A stretch of DNA of 10,536 nt, taken from Thermoplasmata archaeon. Lineage in GTDB: Archaea > Thermoplasmatota > Thermoplasmata > Thermoplasmatales > Thermoplasmataceae. A program made the position numbers and the translations under genes. The stretch spans positions 1 through 10,536 of the forward strand of contig JAKAAJ010000038.1 of NCBI GenBank assembly GCA_021802365.1. Direction: 5' to 3'. Under the pieces are notes generated by a model. That model did no database searches. It was not told the DNA's origin and saw only the letters and a program-made list of their open reading frames with translations. Positions 1-5,878 of the stretch are shown here, piece after piece (position 1 is the stretch's first letter; each line of letters starts with the position of its first letter).

Positions 1-1087
1 TCTTCCCTGTCTTTATTGCACCATACTGGTAAAATACAAAATAACAGAATGTGTTGATTCCTGAAATCACTGACAGGAAGAGAGGGAAATGAAAGTGAAA
101 CAGTATGGATGGAATCAACAAAAAAACCCCAAAGAAACCTGTCCATCCTACGGCATAACGGTAGATGAGCCAGTAGAACATTTTCCTGTTGATTTTTTTG
201 ATGTATGTGCTTGCCCATAACATGGATACAATCCATCTTCTTCTCTGTTTATAGAAATCCCTTACTGTGGTGGGAGGGGCGATGAATATTGGAAAAGGAA
301 TGTAGCCGAACCGGTATCCATTTTTTACAATGAGCTGGCTCATAATTATGTCATCCGCACCATAAGTTCCAAAGTCCCAGCCAATCTGCTCCTCCACATC
401 AGCCCTTATTACCAGCCCTTCACCATGGACCGCCATGGGCCTTCCCTTTTTGTTGAAGTAAGTACAGAATGCTGCGCAGTCTGAGACTCTCGTCATATCC
501 GCCAGGGTTGAGAATAGATGAACTCCTGGCTCTCTTAGCCTTAAATGGCCCTGACCGCCCTCCTCGGTCATTCGGTACACATACTGTACATACTCTTCAG
601 AAACAACGGAATCATCATCCAGATGTATCAGGTAGGTCTCGCTTGAAATGCCCTTTTCCCTCAACCATTTGCTTTCGTAGTCAAGCGCCCGGAGTTTATG
701 CCTGGATCCGTTAGGGCAGGTGTAACTGGAGGGTACTGTAATCTCTTCTGCCAGGTAATGGTGTGTATCATATTCCTCCTTCAGAACATACACTTCAAGA
801 GGCGTTGAATAAGATTTGAGTATTGTGGTAATCTTGTCTACAACCTTTGGATTTTTTCCGTTGGTACATATGACAGCCATGACCCTCCGGCGGGAGATGT
901 ATTCTCTCTGCATCAGAATTGGAGTTGTAACAACATGTTTCTGCTCCTGCCATTTCAGCCTTGTGAAAAGCCGATCCTCACCCTTTGTCCAGCCTTTAAT
1001 TATCAGTATCAACTGGAATATTGCTACAGGGAAGTATAGCAGTACAAGGAATACCACCAGATAAAAAAGAGGATTGAAGAAATGCAT
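1..1087 (-). CDS. Membrane GT2 glycosyltransferase, Egghead-like (partial, runs off left edge)
   Basis: Reading the minus strand from ATG 1087 gives 362 uninterrupted codons to the edge; an in-frame TAA lies directly before the ATG, which fixes the start. The protein begins with a hydrophobic helix (about residues 7-30), then a cytosolic GT-A domain with LDDDS (156-160, DxD metal/nucleotide-sugar site), HGEGLVIR (221-228), GADD (243-246, candidate catalytic acid pair) and QRRRW (281-285). Two more hydrophobic helices follow (about 304-330 and 334-355). This order of elements is that of processive-type family 2 glycosyltransferases, and the spacing of DDD, GEG, DD and QRRRW resembles the Egghead beta-mannosyltransferase group. 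It probably transfers a sugar from a nucleotide-sugar to a lipid or glycan at the cytoplasmic membrane; donor and acceptor cannot be read. It is divergent from the deaminase gene. No clear ribosome-binding site is visible. Family is sure, specificity unknown; the C-terminal end lies outside the window. Confidence 0.9.
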   Translation of the reverse strand, partial: MHFFNPLFYLVVFLVLLYFPVAIFQLILIIKGWTKGEDRLFTRLKWQEQKHVVTTPILMQREYISRRRVMAVICTNGKNPKVVDKITTILKSYSTPLEVYVLKEEYDTHHYLAEEITVPSSYTCPNGSRHKLRALDYESKWLREKGISSETYLIHLDDDSVVSEEYVQYVYRMTEEGGQGHLRLREPGVHLFSTLADMTRVSDCAAFCTYFNKKGRPMAVHGEGLVIRADVEEQIGWDFGTYGADDIIMSQLIVKNGYRFGYIPFPIFIAPPTTVRDFYKQRRRWIVSMLWASTYIKKINRKMFYWLIYRYAVGWTGFFGVFLLIPSILFHFHFPLFLSVISGINTFCYFVFYQYGAIKTGK

Positions 1088-1170
1088 TTATGCTGTCAGA
1101 CAGGAGAGTGAGATGTGCCTTAAGAATTTTTACGAAAATTTAGGCTTCAGTTTAAAAATAAGGTGATGGC

Positions 1171-1180
1171 TATTTAAATA
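1171..1180. promoter_or_regulatory. AT-rich palindromic TATA-like element in the divergent spacer
   Basis: The 187-bp spacer between the glycosyltransferase and the deaminase holds the self-complementary TATTTAAATA. Being symmetric, it could serve as a TATA box in either direction, giving leaders of roughly 60 nt (glycosyltransferase) or 70 nt (deaminase). A second AT-rich hairpin-like element, AATTTT-TACG-AAAATT, lies at 1125-1140 nearer the glycosyltransferase. Nothing else is recognised in this spacer apart from the TATA-like site next to the deaminase, listed separately. Weak support. Confidence 0.3.
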
Positions 1181-1245
1181 ATTTAGAAAGGCCCGGAGAA
1201 TTTCCATATTTCCCCATGTCACTATCCAGATCCTTGCATGTAAAG

Positions 1246-1253
1246 TTAAAATT
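1246..1253 (+). promoter_or_regulatory. TATA-like box of a probably leaderless deaminase transcript
   Basis: TTAAAATT is centred about 25-26 nt before ATG 1275. That is the distance between an archaeal TATA box and the transcription start, so the mRNA would begin at or next to the start codon. The absence of a ribosome-binding site before this ATG agrees with a leaderless message, common in Thermoplasmatales. Confidence 0.45.
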
Positions 1254-1274
1254 GAACAATGGATTACTTCACTT

Positions 1275-1781
1275 ATGTCGGCACAACCATCCTGGGATCA
1301 GTACTTCATGAGAATGGCGTATCTCGCAGCATCAAGGGCAAACTGTACAAGACGGAAAGTAGGTGCCGTAATTGTGAAGGGTAAGAATGTCCTTGCCACC
1401 GGTTACAACGGTCCACCTTCCGGGACTGTTCACTGCGATGTTGTGGGATGTATAAGGGATGATCTGAATGTTCCTTCAGGTGAAAGGCATGAATTATGCC
1501 GGGGCCTTCATGCTGAGCAGAACGCAATCATTCAGGCTGCGGTCCATGGAGTTAGCATTGCCGGTTCCTCCATATATGTCACAACTCATCCATGTGTAGT
1601 GTGTTCGAAGATGATCATGAACGCCCAGATAGTTGAGATCGTCTATTCAGGCGGCTATCCAGACGATCTTTCAGAACTTATGCTTCTGGAAAGCAATATA
1701 AAAAAGAGAAACTTCCCACTGCCTGAAAGGGAAATTGAAATGATGCTTGGAGACTTCTCACAAAAATTTGGTGAGGATTGA
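1275..1781 (+). CDS. Deoxycytidylate (dCMP) deaminase, zinc-dependent, ComEB type
   Basis: This 168-residue protein has the cytidine/dCMP deaminase zinc signature: HAEQNA at 79-84, with H79 as zinc ligand and E81 as proton shuttle, and PCVVC at 106-110, with C107 and C110 as the other ligands. [10 protein letters not shown] (26-35) forms the substrate-pocket strand. The stretch 49-78, with C54, C59, H72 and C75, is the insertion typical of dCMP deaminases (ComEB/DCTD) and may hold a second structural zinc. Expected reaction: dCMP to dUMP and ammonia, supplying dUMP for thymidylate synthesis in the cytosol. ATG 1275 is chosen because the family N-terminus ([13 protein letters not shown]) starts right after it; an upstream ATG at 1259 is out of frame. 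It ends 2 bp from the converging sdh operon. A broader nucleotide-deaminase specificity cannot be excluded. Confidence 0.9.
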   Translation: MSAQPSWDQYFMRMAYLAASRANCTRRKVGAVIVKGKNVLATGYNGPPSGTVHCDVVGCIRDDLNVPSGERHELCRGLHAEQNAIIQAAVHGVSIAGSSIYVTTHPCVVCSKMIMNAQIVEIVYSGGYPDDLSELMLLESNIKKRNFPLPEREIEMMLGDFSQKFGED

Positions 1782-1783
1782 AT

Positions 1784-1969
1784 TCAGTGTTTCAAAGCCC
1801 AGGGAACTGCCAGCGCAGTAAGGTATATTATGAACCCGACCACTGCAAATGGAACCATGTCCAGGGGCTTCAGATGTGCAAATTTGTAAAGTACACCGCC
1901 GATCTCTATTACGAATAGCCCGAGAAAGAAGAGTGGGTACCTTATTTTTCCCATATCCTTAGTTTTCAT
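1784..1969 (-). CDS. Small two-helix membrane protein, last gene of the sdh operon
   Basis: A 61-residue protein with two predicted transmembrane helices (about residues 11-29 and 38-57), a basic N-terminus and a C-terminal WALKH. It is the fourth and last gene of the sdhABC cluster. A strong GGTGAT ribosome-binding site (1975-1980) overlaps the sdhC stop codon, 5 nt before the ATG, so translation is probably coupled to sdhC. The setting suggests an accessory membrane subunit or assembly factor of complex II, in the position of an SdhD. It lacks a conserved heme-ligand pattern: its only histidines are H32 and the terminal H61. I do not recognise the family. It is real on the evidence of ribosome-binding site, packing and composition; the role is inferred from neighbours only. 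Confidence 0.75.
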   Translation of the reverse strand: MKTKDMGKIRYPLFFLGLFVIEIGGVLYKFAHLKPLDMVPFAVVGFIIYLTALAVPWALKH

Positions 1970-1975
1970 TTCAAA

Positions 1976-2683
1976 TCACCAGTGAAGAAGCACAGGATTC
2001 AGGAAATGCCATACTGCAACAGATCTTATGAACAGATCAACAAGGAAGAACATGCTCAGGCTGAGCCAGGCATAGGTCTCATGATGCCTGTTTATTCTGG
2101 TCTGCCCTCTGAATATTTTTCCTCTGATTGAATGCTGGCAGCTGTAACAGTCTATGTTTCCCCCAACCAGATGTCTTATGGCGTGGCATGACAGTGTATA
2201 CACAGTAACAAGTATTGTATTGATTACCAGTAGAATTGTCCCAAGGCTTATGACATAGCTGTATCCAGGGTACCTGATTATTGAGATAGCAATGTCATAG
2301 TAGAAAAACGGAAGTATTGCAACTGAAAAATACATGAACCATCTGTGAAGATTTTCCACTCTGAAGAACCTTGTTTCCCCAGTGTAACTGCGTCCCTTGT
2401 ATTCACCCCTGAAGCCTATTGAACAGGCTACTGGGTGACTGAACAGATGTCTGTGGTAATCCTTCCTGTAGGCATAGCATGTAAGTCGGAAAAGACCGAT
2501 GAGCGGAAGTATCAGCAGAGTTGGTGAGTAGAAAGGATCCGTCAGACCTGTGACCAGTTTTGTCATTGGATATAGAGTCATCAGATAAATTCCAAGAACG
2601 AGCAGAACTATAAAAGAAACAAACCTCGCACTGAAAAACTCAGGCGGTATGAGGCTGTTTACCGCCTTGTTCATCTTTGACAT
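1976..2683 (-). CDS. sdhC: Succinate dehydrogenase membrane anchor, type F-like (candidate Rieske-type Cys/His ligands)
   Basis: 235 residues with about five hydrophobic helices (roughly 20-45, 52-68, 114-136, 141-164, 205-228). It is not the usual heme-b SdhC/SdhD pair. The visible blocks LTCYAYRKDY (67-76), PVAC (84-87), YTGETRF (100-106), NLHRW (111-115), YTLSCHAIRHLVGG (162-175) and RHHETYAW (199-206) match my recollection of actinobacterial Sdh1 (type F) SdhC, a single anchor that passes electrons through a membrane-embedded Rieske-type [2Fe-2S] cluster to quinone. C69, C87, H113, C166, H167, H171 and H200/H201 are candidate ligands or quinone-site residues. An extra CYSCQH (179-184) is present. 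It lies 21 nt after sdhB; only a weak TGAT stands before ATG 2683. Membrane anchor: high confidence. Type F assignment: from remembered motifs, not alignment. Confidence 0.82.
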   Translation of the reverse strand: MSKMNKAVNSLIPPEFFSARFVSFIVLLVLGIYLMTLYPMTKLVTGLTDPFYSPTLLILPLIGLFRLTCYAYRKDYHRHLFSHPVACSIGFRGEYKGRSYTGETRFFRVENLHRWFMYFSVAILPFFYYDIAISIIRYPGYSYVISLGTILLVINTILVTVYTLSCHAIRHLVGGNIDCYSCQHSIRGKIFRGQTRINRHHETYAWLSLSMFFLVDLFIRSVAVWHFLNPVLLHW

Positions 2684-2704
2684 TTGATCATTGTTTTTTA
2701 TCAG

Positions 2705-3457
2705 TTATACCACCCTCTTCTCTTTTTTTCTCCTCCCCTTGATGAGCATTGCAAGTGGGTCATAGGTCAGATCTACTGCCCTCTCCTTCTCCTGTATAAT
2801 TGCATTATCTGTGATCACAATGTGCTCAGGGCAGACTTCCTGGCAGCACTTGGTTATGTTGCAATACCCAAGACCGCCTTCCTTGTTAAGAAATGTTGAT
2901 CTGTCAATAGTATCCATTGGATGCATGTCCAGCGAGGCGGCCTTTACAATATGTCTTGGACCGAAATAATCTGTGTAATGCTCCCTCACTACATGGCACA
3001 CGTCCTGGCATAGAAAACACTCTATGCACTGCCTGAACTCCTTGGAGCGCTCCACATCCTCCTGCTTCATGCTGAAATGTTCCTCCGGGCCCAGCTCCTT
3101 CGGCGTGAATGGAGGTATCTTTCTCAGTATGTCCCAGTTACCTGTTACATCTGTTACGAGATCTTTGATCAGTGGAAAAGCTCCCATTGGATTGACTGTA
3201 ATATTGAAGCCCACCTTGTCTATTCTTGTTTTGCACATTAACCTTGGGAAACCGTTGATCTCCGCCGAACAAGAACCGCATTTCGCTGCTTTGCAGTTCC
3301 ATCTTATTGCAAGTGTTGTGTCAAGATTCTCCTCAACATATCGGACTGCATCCAGAACTACCATTCCGTCGACGTAAGGAACTTCAAAAGTGTCATAGTG
3401 CTCCTTCTCGTCAACTGACGGGTCCTTCCTATAGATCTTCAGGTTGATTTTATCCAT
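2705..3457 (-). CDS. sdhB: Succinate dehydrogenase iron-sulfur subunit
   Basis: 250 residues, normal SdhB length. The N-terminal ferredoxin-like half carries the [2Fe-2S] ligands C55, C60, C63 and C75 (within CKAAKCGSC and LMC). The C-terminal half has CIECFLCQDVC (C144, C147, C150, C154) and a second set C199, C205, C209-P, the usual arrangement for [4Fe-4S] plus [3Fe-4S]. It carries electrons from the SdhA flavin to the membrane subunit on the cytoplasmic face. The extra ligand changes of the Sulfolobus-type (type E) enzyme are not seen. The start ATG shares one base with the sdhA stop (TGATG) and has a strong GAGGTG site 5 nt upstream (3463-3468), showing translational coupling. The basic C-terminal tail (GRRKKEKRVV) may sit against the membrane surface. 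Confidence 0.96.
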   Translation of the reverse strand: MDKINLKIYRKDPSVDEKEHYDTFEVPYVDGMVVLDAVRYVEENLDTTLAIRWNCKAAKCGSCSAEINGFPRLMCKTRIDKVGFNITVNPMGAFPLIKDLVTDVTGNWDILRKIPPFTPKELGPEEHFSMKQEDVERSKEFRQCIECFLCQDVCHVVREHYTDYFGPRHIVKAASLDMHPMDTIDRSTFLNKEGGLGYCNITKCCQEVCPEHIVITDNAIIQEKERAVDLTYDPLAMLIKGRRKKEKRVV

Positions 3458-5175
3458 CAGTACACCTCAGGTTTTACATATTTTTTCAATTCTTCAGGGA
3501 TTTCAGGCACAGGTACCGTATCAAACTTCATATTATCACCATCCTTCACGCAGGTGATGTTCTTCAGCCATTCCGGATTCTTCTTTGGGTAATCTCTCCT
3601 TGTGTGGGCACCCCTGCTTTCAGGCCTCATTATTGCACTTCTAACGATTGCTTCAGTTGCCACCAGCATATTTCCCAGCTCCAGTGCCGCAAGCAGCCCA
3701 TGATTGTATTTCAAGCCCCCGGGTGCCGAGACACGCTGATATTTTTCCTTAAGCTCAAGAATCTTTTTCAGAGCTATTTCAAGATGTTCCTGATCCCTTA
3801 CTATACCTACATTGTCAGACATTGTGGTTGTAAGTTCGTCTATTAGTTTGTATGCATTTAGCCCATCTGGATGAACAAGCGATTTGACCCTTTCGATCTC
3901 AGAAACAACATCCTCATCCTCAATAGTGGGCAAATTCTGTGTTGTGGCGAATTTTGTTGCACCTTCACCCACAATCTTCCCGAAAACAAGGATATCAGCA
4001 AGCGAATTCCCGCCAAGCCTGTTTGCACCATGTAGCCCGCAAGCAACCTCACCAGCAGCAAAGAGACCGGGTACGTTGGTTGCACCGGTGTCCGGCTCGA
4101 CCTTTATTCCTCCCATCTGATAATGTACAGTAGGTGCAACTTCCATCATTTCCTTTGTTATATCTATTCCTGCAAATTCCATGAACTGGTGATACATGCT
4201 GGGAAGCTTCTGTTTCACGAAGTCTGCTCCCTTGTATGAGATATCAAGGTACACGCCCCCATGCTCTGTCCCCCTTCCTGCCTGTATCTCAGCATAATTT
4301 GCCCTTGCAACCACATCTCTGGCATCAAGCTCTTTTTTCTTGGGGGAGTATCTCTCCATGTACCTCTCCTTCTGGTTGTTATAAAGGATTCCTCCCTCTC
4401 CCCTCACTCCCTCTGTCACAAGAAGACCTTTTACTCCAGGCGGGTATACCATTCCTGTGGGATGAAACTGTATCATTTCCATGTCCTGAAGAACAGCACC
4501 GACATTGTATGCAAGACCTATTCCATCTCCAGTGGATTCCCAGGAGTTGGAAGTTACCTTGAATACCCTTCCGCAGCCACCTGTAGCCATTACAACAGAC
4601 CTTGCTTTGAAAAGATTGAATTCTCCCCTGTCCATTTTAATACCAATGGCTCCGCAGACCCTGCCTTCTGCCAGAAGTAGCTTCGTAATGTACATCTCAT
4701 CTATTACGTTGACATTTTTTCTGTGTATTATCTGATCCTGTAGAGTCCTTATTATCTCTAGTCCAGTTCTGTCACCAACATGGCAGAGCCTTCTGTAAGT
4801 ATGCCCTCCAAATGCCCTTTGCAGTATTCTGCCGTCTGGAGTGCGATCGAAAAGAGCGCCGAACTTCTCAAGCTCAAAAACTCTGTTCGGTGCCTCCCTG
4901 GCAACAAGTTCCGCCATTCTCCAGTTTGAAATATAGACTCCTTCCTCGATAACATCTGCAAAGTGAACAGTCCAGTTGTCTTCAGGGTCAACATTTCCAA
5001 GCGATGCTGCAATACCCCCCTCAGCCATTACAGTATGGGCCTTTCCCAGCAGTGATTTTGTAACAACAATAACTTTCAGTCCAGCGTCGGATGCAGCCAG
5101 GGCCGCCCTCATTCCTGCTCCACCAGCACCTATTATCAGAACGTCACATTCATTGGTTTTATATGCTTCAGCCAT
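3457..5175 (-). CDS. sdhA: Succinate dehydrogenase flavoprotein subunit
   Basis: 572 residues from ATG 5175. It oxidises succinate to fumarate with covalently bound FAD. Visible elements: dinucleotide-binding GAGGAG (residues 16-21); HTVMAEGGIAAS (47-58), with H47 the predicted FAD-linking histidine; HPTG (238-241); TEGVRGEGG (254-262); LDARDVVARA (283-292), with R286 the catalytic arginine; HYQMGG (351-356); GANRLGGNS (383-391); and SRGAH (520-524), the normal set for SdhA/FrdA. An in-frame GTG at 5184 would add three residues, but its GTGAT is better read as the ribosome-binding site 4 nt before ATG 5175. First gene of the operon, behind its own TATA box and divergent from hsp20. Dehydrogenase rather than fumarate reductase is inferred from the likely aerobic lifestyle; sequence alone does not separate them. 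Confidence 0.96.
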   Translation of the reverse strand: MAEAYKTNECDVLIIGAGGAGMRAALAASDAGLKVIVVTKSLLGKAHTVMAEGGIAASLGNVDPEDNWTVHFADVIEEGVYISNWRMAELVAREAPNRVFELEKFGALFDRTPDGRILQRAFGGHTYRRLCHVGDRTGLEIIRTLQDQIIHRKNVNVIDEMYITKLLLAEGRVCGAIGIKMDRGEFNLFKARSVVMATGGCGRVFKVTSNSWESTGDGIGLAYNVGAVLQDMEMIQFHPTGMVYPPGVKGLLVTEGVRGEGGILYNNQKERYMERYSPKKKELDARDVVARANYAEIQAGRGTEHGGVYLDISYKGADFVKQKLPSMYHQFMEFAGIDITKEMMEVAPTVHYQMGGIKVEPDTGATNVPGLFAAGEVACGLHGANRLGGNSLADILVFGKIVGEGATKFATTQNLPTIEDEDVVSEIERVKSLVHPDGLNAYKLIDELTTTMSDNVGIVRDQEHLEIALKKILELKEKYQRVSAPGGLKYNHGLLAALELGNMLVATEAIVRSAIMRPESRGAHTRRDYPKKNPEWLKNITCVKDGDNMKFDTVPVPEIPEELKKYVKPEVY

Positions 5176-5179
5176 AGGA

Positions 5180-5186
5180 ATCACTT
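5180..5186 (-). promoter_or_regulatory. Ribosome-binding site that sets the sdhA start
   Basis: On the minus strand AAGTGAT stands 4 nt before ATG 5175 and pairs with the archaeal anti-Shine-Dalgarno sequence (the same GTGAT core as at the hsp20 and 61-residue-gene starts). The GTG inside it is in frame with sdhA and can be mistaken for the start codon. Confidence 0.65.
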
Positions 5187-5215
5187 GATTTGTGGACTAC
5201 CCCATAACACTTCAA

Positions 5216-5224
5216 TTATTATAA
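5216..5224 (-). promoter_or_regulatory. TATA box of the sdh operon
   Basis: On the minus strand TTTATAATA lies about 45 nt before ATG 5175. Counting about 26 nt from its centre puts the transcription start near 5194, giving a leader of some 19 nt that contains the ribosome-binding site. No strong purine-rich BRE is seen before it. It sits about 40 bp from the oppositely facing hsp20 TATA box. Confidence 0.55.
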
Positions 5225-5250
5225 AGGTTCAACAGCAGGGACCGATTTCA

Positions 5251-5265
5251 GAAAACATTTAAATA
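5251..5265 (+). promoter_or_regulatory. BRE/TATA promoter of the hsp20-regulator operon
   Basis: A purine-rich GAAAACA (5251-5257, BRE-like) is followed by TTTAAATA (5258-5265), a strong archaeal TATA box. Counting about 26 nt from the box centre places the transcription start near 5287, inside the left arm of the adjacent palindrome. The layout is that of a strong archaeal heat-shock promoter under repressor control. Confidence 0.65.
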
Positions 5266-5281
5266 GATGAGTGCAATTCAT

Positions 5282-5306
5282 AGTTGTCAACAAATGGTTG
5301 ACAACT
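5282..5306 (+). promoter_or_regulatory. Perfect inverted repeat, probable operator for the heat-shock repressor
   Basis: AGTTGTCAAC (5282-5291), a 5-nt centre AAATG, and GTTGACAACT (5297-5306) form a perfect 10-bp inverted repeat. It overlaps the predicted transcription start and ends 4 bp before the hsp20 ribosome-binding site. A dimeric winged-helix repressor bound here would block polymerase, as Phr does at hsp20 in Pyrococcus, and the downstream gene encodes such a protein. No second copy was noticed in the window. The same sequence could fold as an mRNA hairpin if transcription starts upstream of 5282. Confidence 0.65.
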
Positions 5307-5309
5307 GAA

Positions 5310-5316
5310 AGGTGAT
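5310..5316 (+). promoter_or_regulatory. Ribosome-binding site that sets the hsp20 start
   Basis: AGGTGAT, complementary to the archaeal 16S tail, stands 4 nt before ATG 5321. The in-frame GTG at 5312 is part of this site, so the start belongs at 5321. Confidence 0.75.
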
Positions 5317-5320
5317 TGAA

Positions 5321-5872
5321 ATGGTAGTAAGAAGGAGAAGGGATTCCGACGATTGGAGGGACGATTTCTACGATATGTTCGATGAATTCGGCTTTGACTT
5401 CGATCGCTGGAACGAAAGAATCATGAAGATGTGGGACAGGATGCTGAAGGACCCTGAGGCTAACACCTATGGGCCCTATGTTTACGGATTTACCTATAAG
5501 ATGGGGCCGGACGGAAGACCAAAGTTCGAAGAATTCGGGAATGTCCCGCACATGGGAATGCCTGGCCTTAACCAGAACGTGGGCAAGGACGTCAGGGAAC
5601 CGCTCACTGACATAAATGTGGACGACAAAAACGTTTACGTAACCTATGAGCTTCCAGGAATATCAAAGGATGACATAGATCTGAATGTTTCAGAGAACAA
5701 CATTACCATCAGGGTAGAGAGAGGACCCAGAAAGTACTTCAAAAGCCTCGACTTTGACTACAGCCTCAAGCCAGGGAAAGCTGTTGCGAAATTCACAAAC
5801 GGCATACTTGATGTGACTGTGGAAAAAGAGACCAGGGGAAATTCCGGCGGAACCAGAGTATCCATAGAGTGA
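5321..5872 (+). CDS. Small heat-shock protein, Hsp20/alpha-crystallin family
   Basis: 183 residues from ATG 5321. The N-terminal region (1-45) is unusually charged and aromatic (RRRR at 4-7, many D/W/F) and predicted helical. A linker with YGPYVYGFTYKMGPDG (50-65) is typical of archaeal Hsp20 proteins. The alpha-crystallin domain covers about 94-170 and includes VTYELPGISKDDI (107-119) and AKFTNGILDV (156-165), the family A-x3-n-G-x-L signature. The tail ends with VSI (180-182), a version of the I-x-I motif that docks into a neighbouring dimer to build oligomers. Role: ATP-independent holdase keeping unfolding proteins soluble under heat or acid stress. It is followed after 6 nt by a Phr-like repressor gene and preceded by a palindromic operator, implying heat-inducible, autoregulated expression. 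Confidence 0.95.
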   Translation: MVVRRRRDSDDWRDDFYDMFDEFGFDFDRWNERIMKMWDRMLKDPEANTYGPYVYGFTYKMGPDGRPKFEEFGNVPHMGMPGLNQNVGKDVREPLTDINVDDKNVYVTYELPGISKDDIDLNVSENNITIRVERGPRKYFKSLDFDYSLKPGKAVAKFTNGILDVTVEKETRGNSGGTRVSIE

Positions 5873-5878
5873 GTAAAA

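Noticed and set aside
469..1064. Two plus-strand open frames of about 80 residues (469-714 and 816-1064)
   Set aside because: They lie antisense to the glycosyltransferase frame, which carries the conserved GT2 motifs; their translations are low-complexity with no family pattern.
1125..1140. AATTTT-TACG-AAAATT hairpin as a terminator
   Set aside because: It lies upstream of both divergent genes, where no transcript should end; the AT-only stem is likely by chance in this AT-rich spacer.
1156..1180. Possible C/D-box RNA or short peptide around AGGTGATGG in the 1088-1274 spacer
   Set aside because: GTGATGG is only close to a C box, no D box (CTGA) is placed after it, and the frame opened there stops after a few codons.
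3858..5012. Open frames antisense to or out of frame with sdhA
   Set aside because: sdhA has every catalytic and FAD motif across the whole stretch; the other frames have no recognisable pattern.
5176..5184. GTG 5184 as the sdhA start
   Set aside because: The GTG is the core of a GTGAT ribosome-binding site correctly spaced for ATG 5175.
5312..5320. GTG 5312 as the hsp20 start
   Set aside because: It lies inside the AGGTGAT ribosome-binding site for ATG 5321.
5219..5551. 110-residue minus-strand frame across the hsp20 promoter and N-terminus
   Set aside because: It is antisense to hsp20 and runs through the promoter and palindrome; no ribosome-binding site or family pattern supports it.
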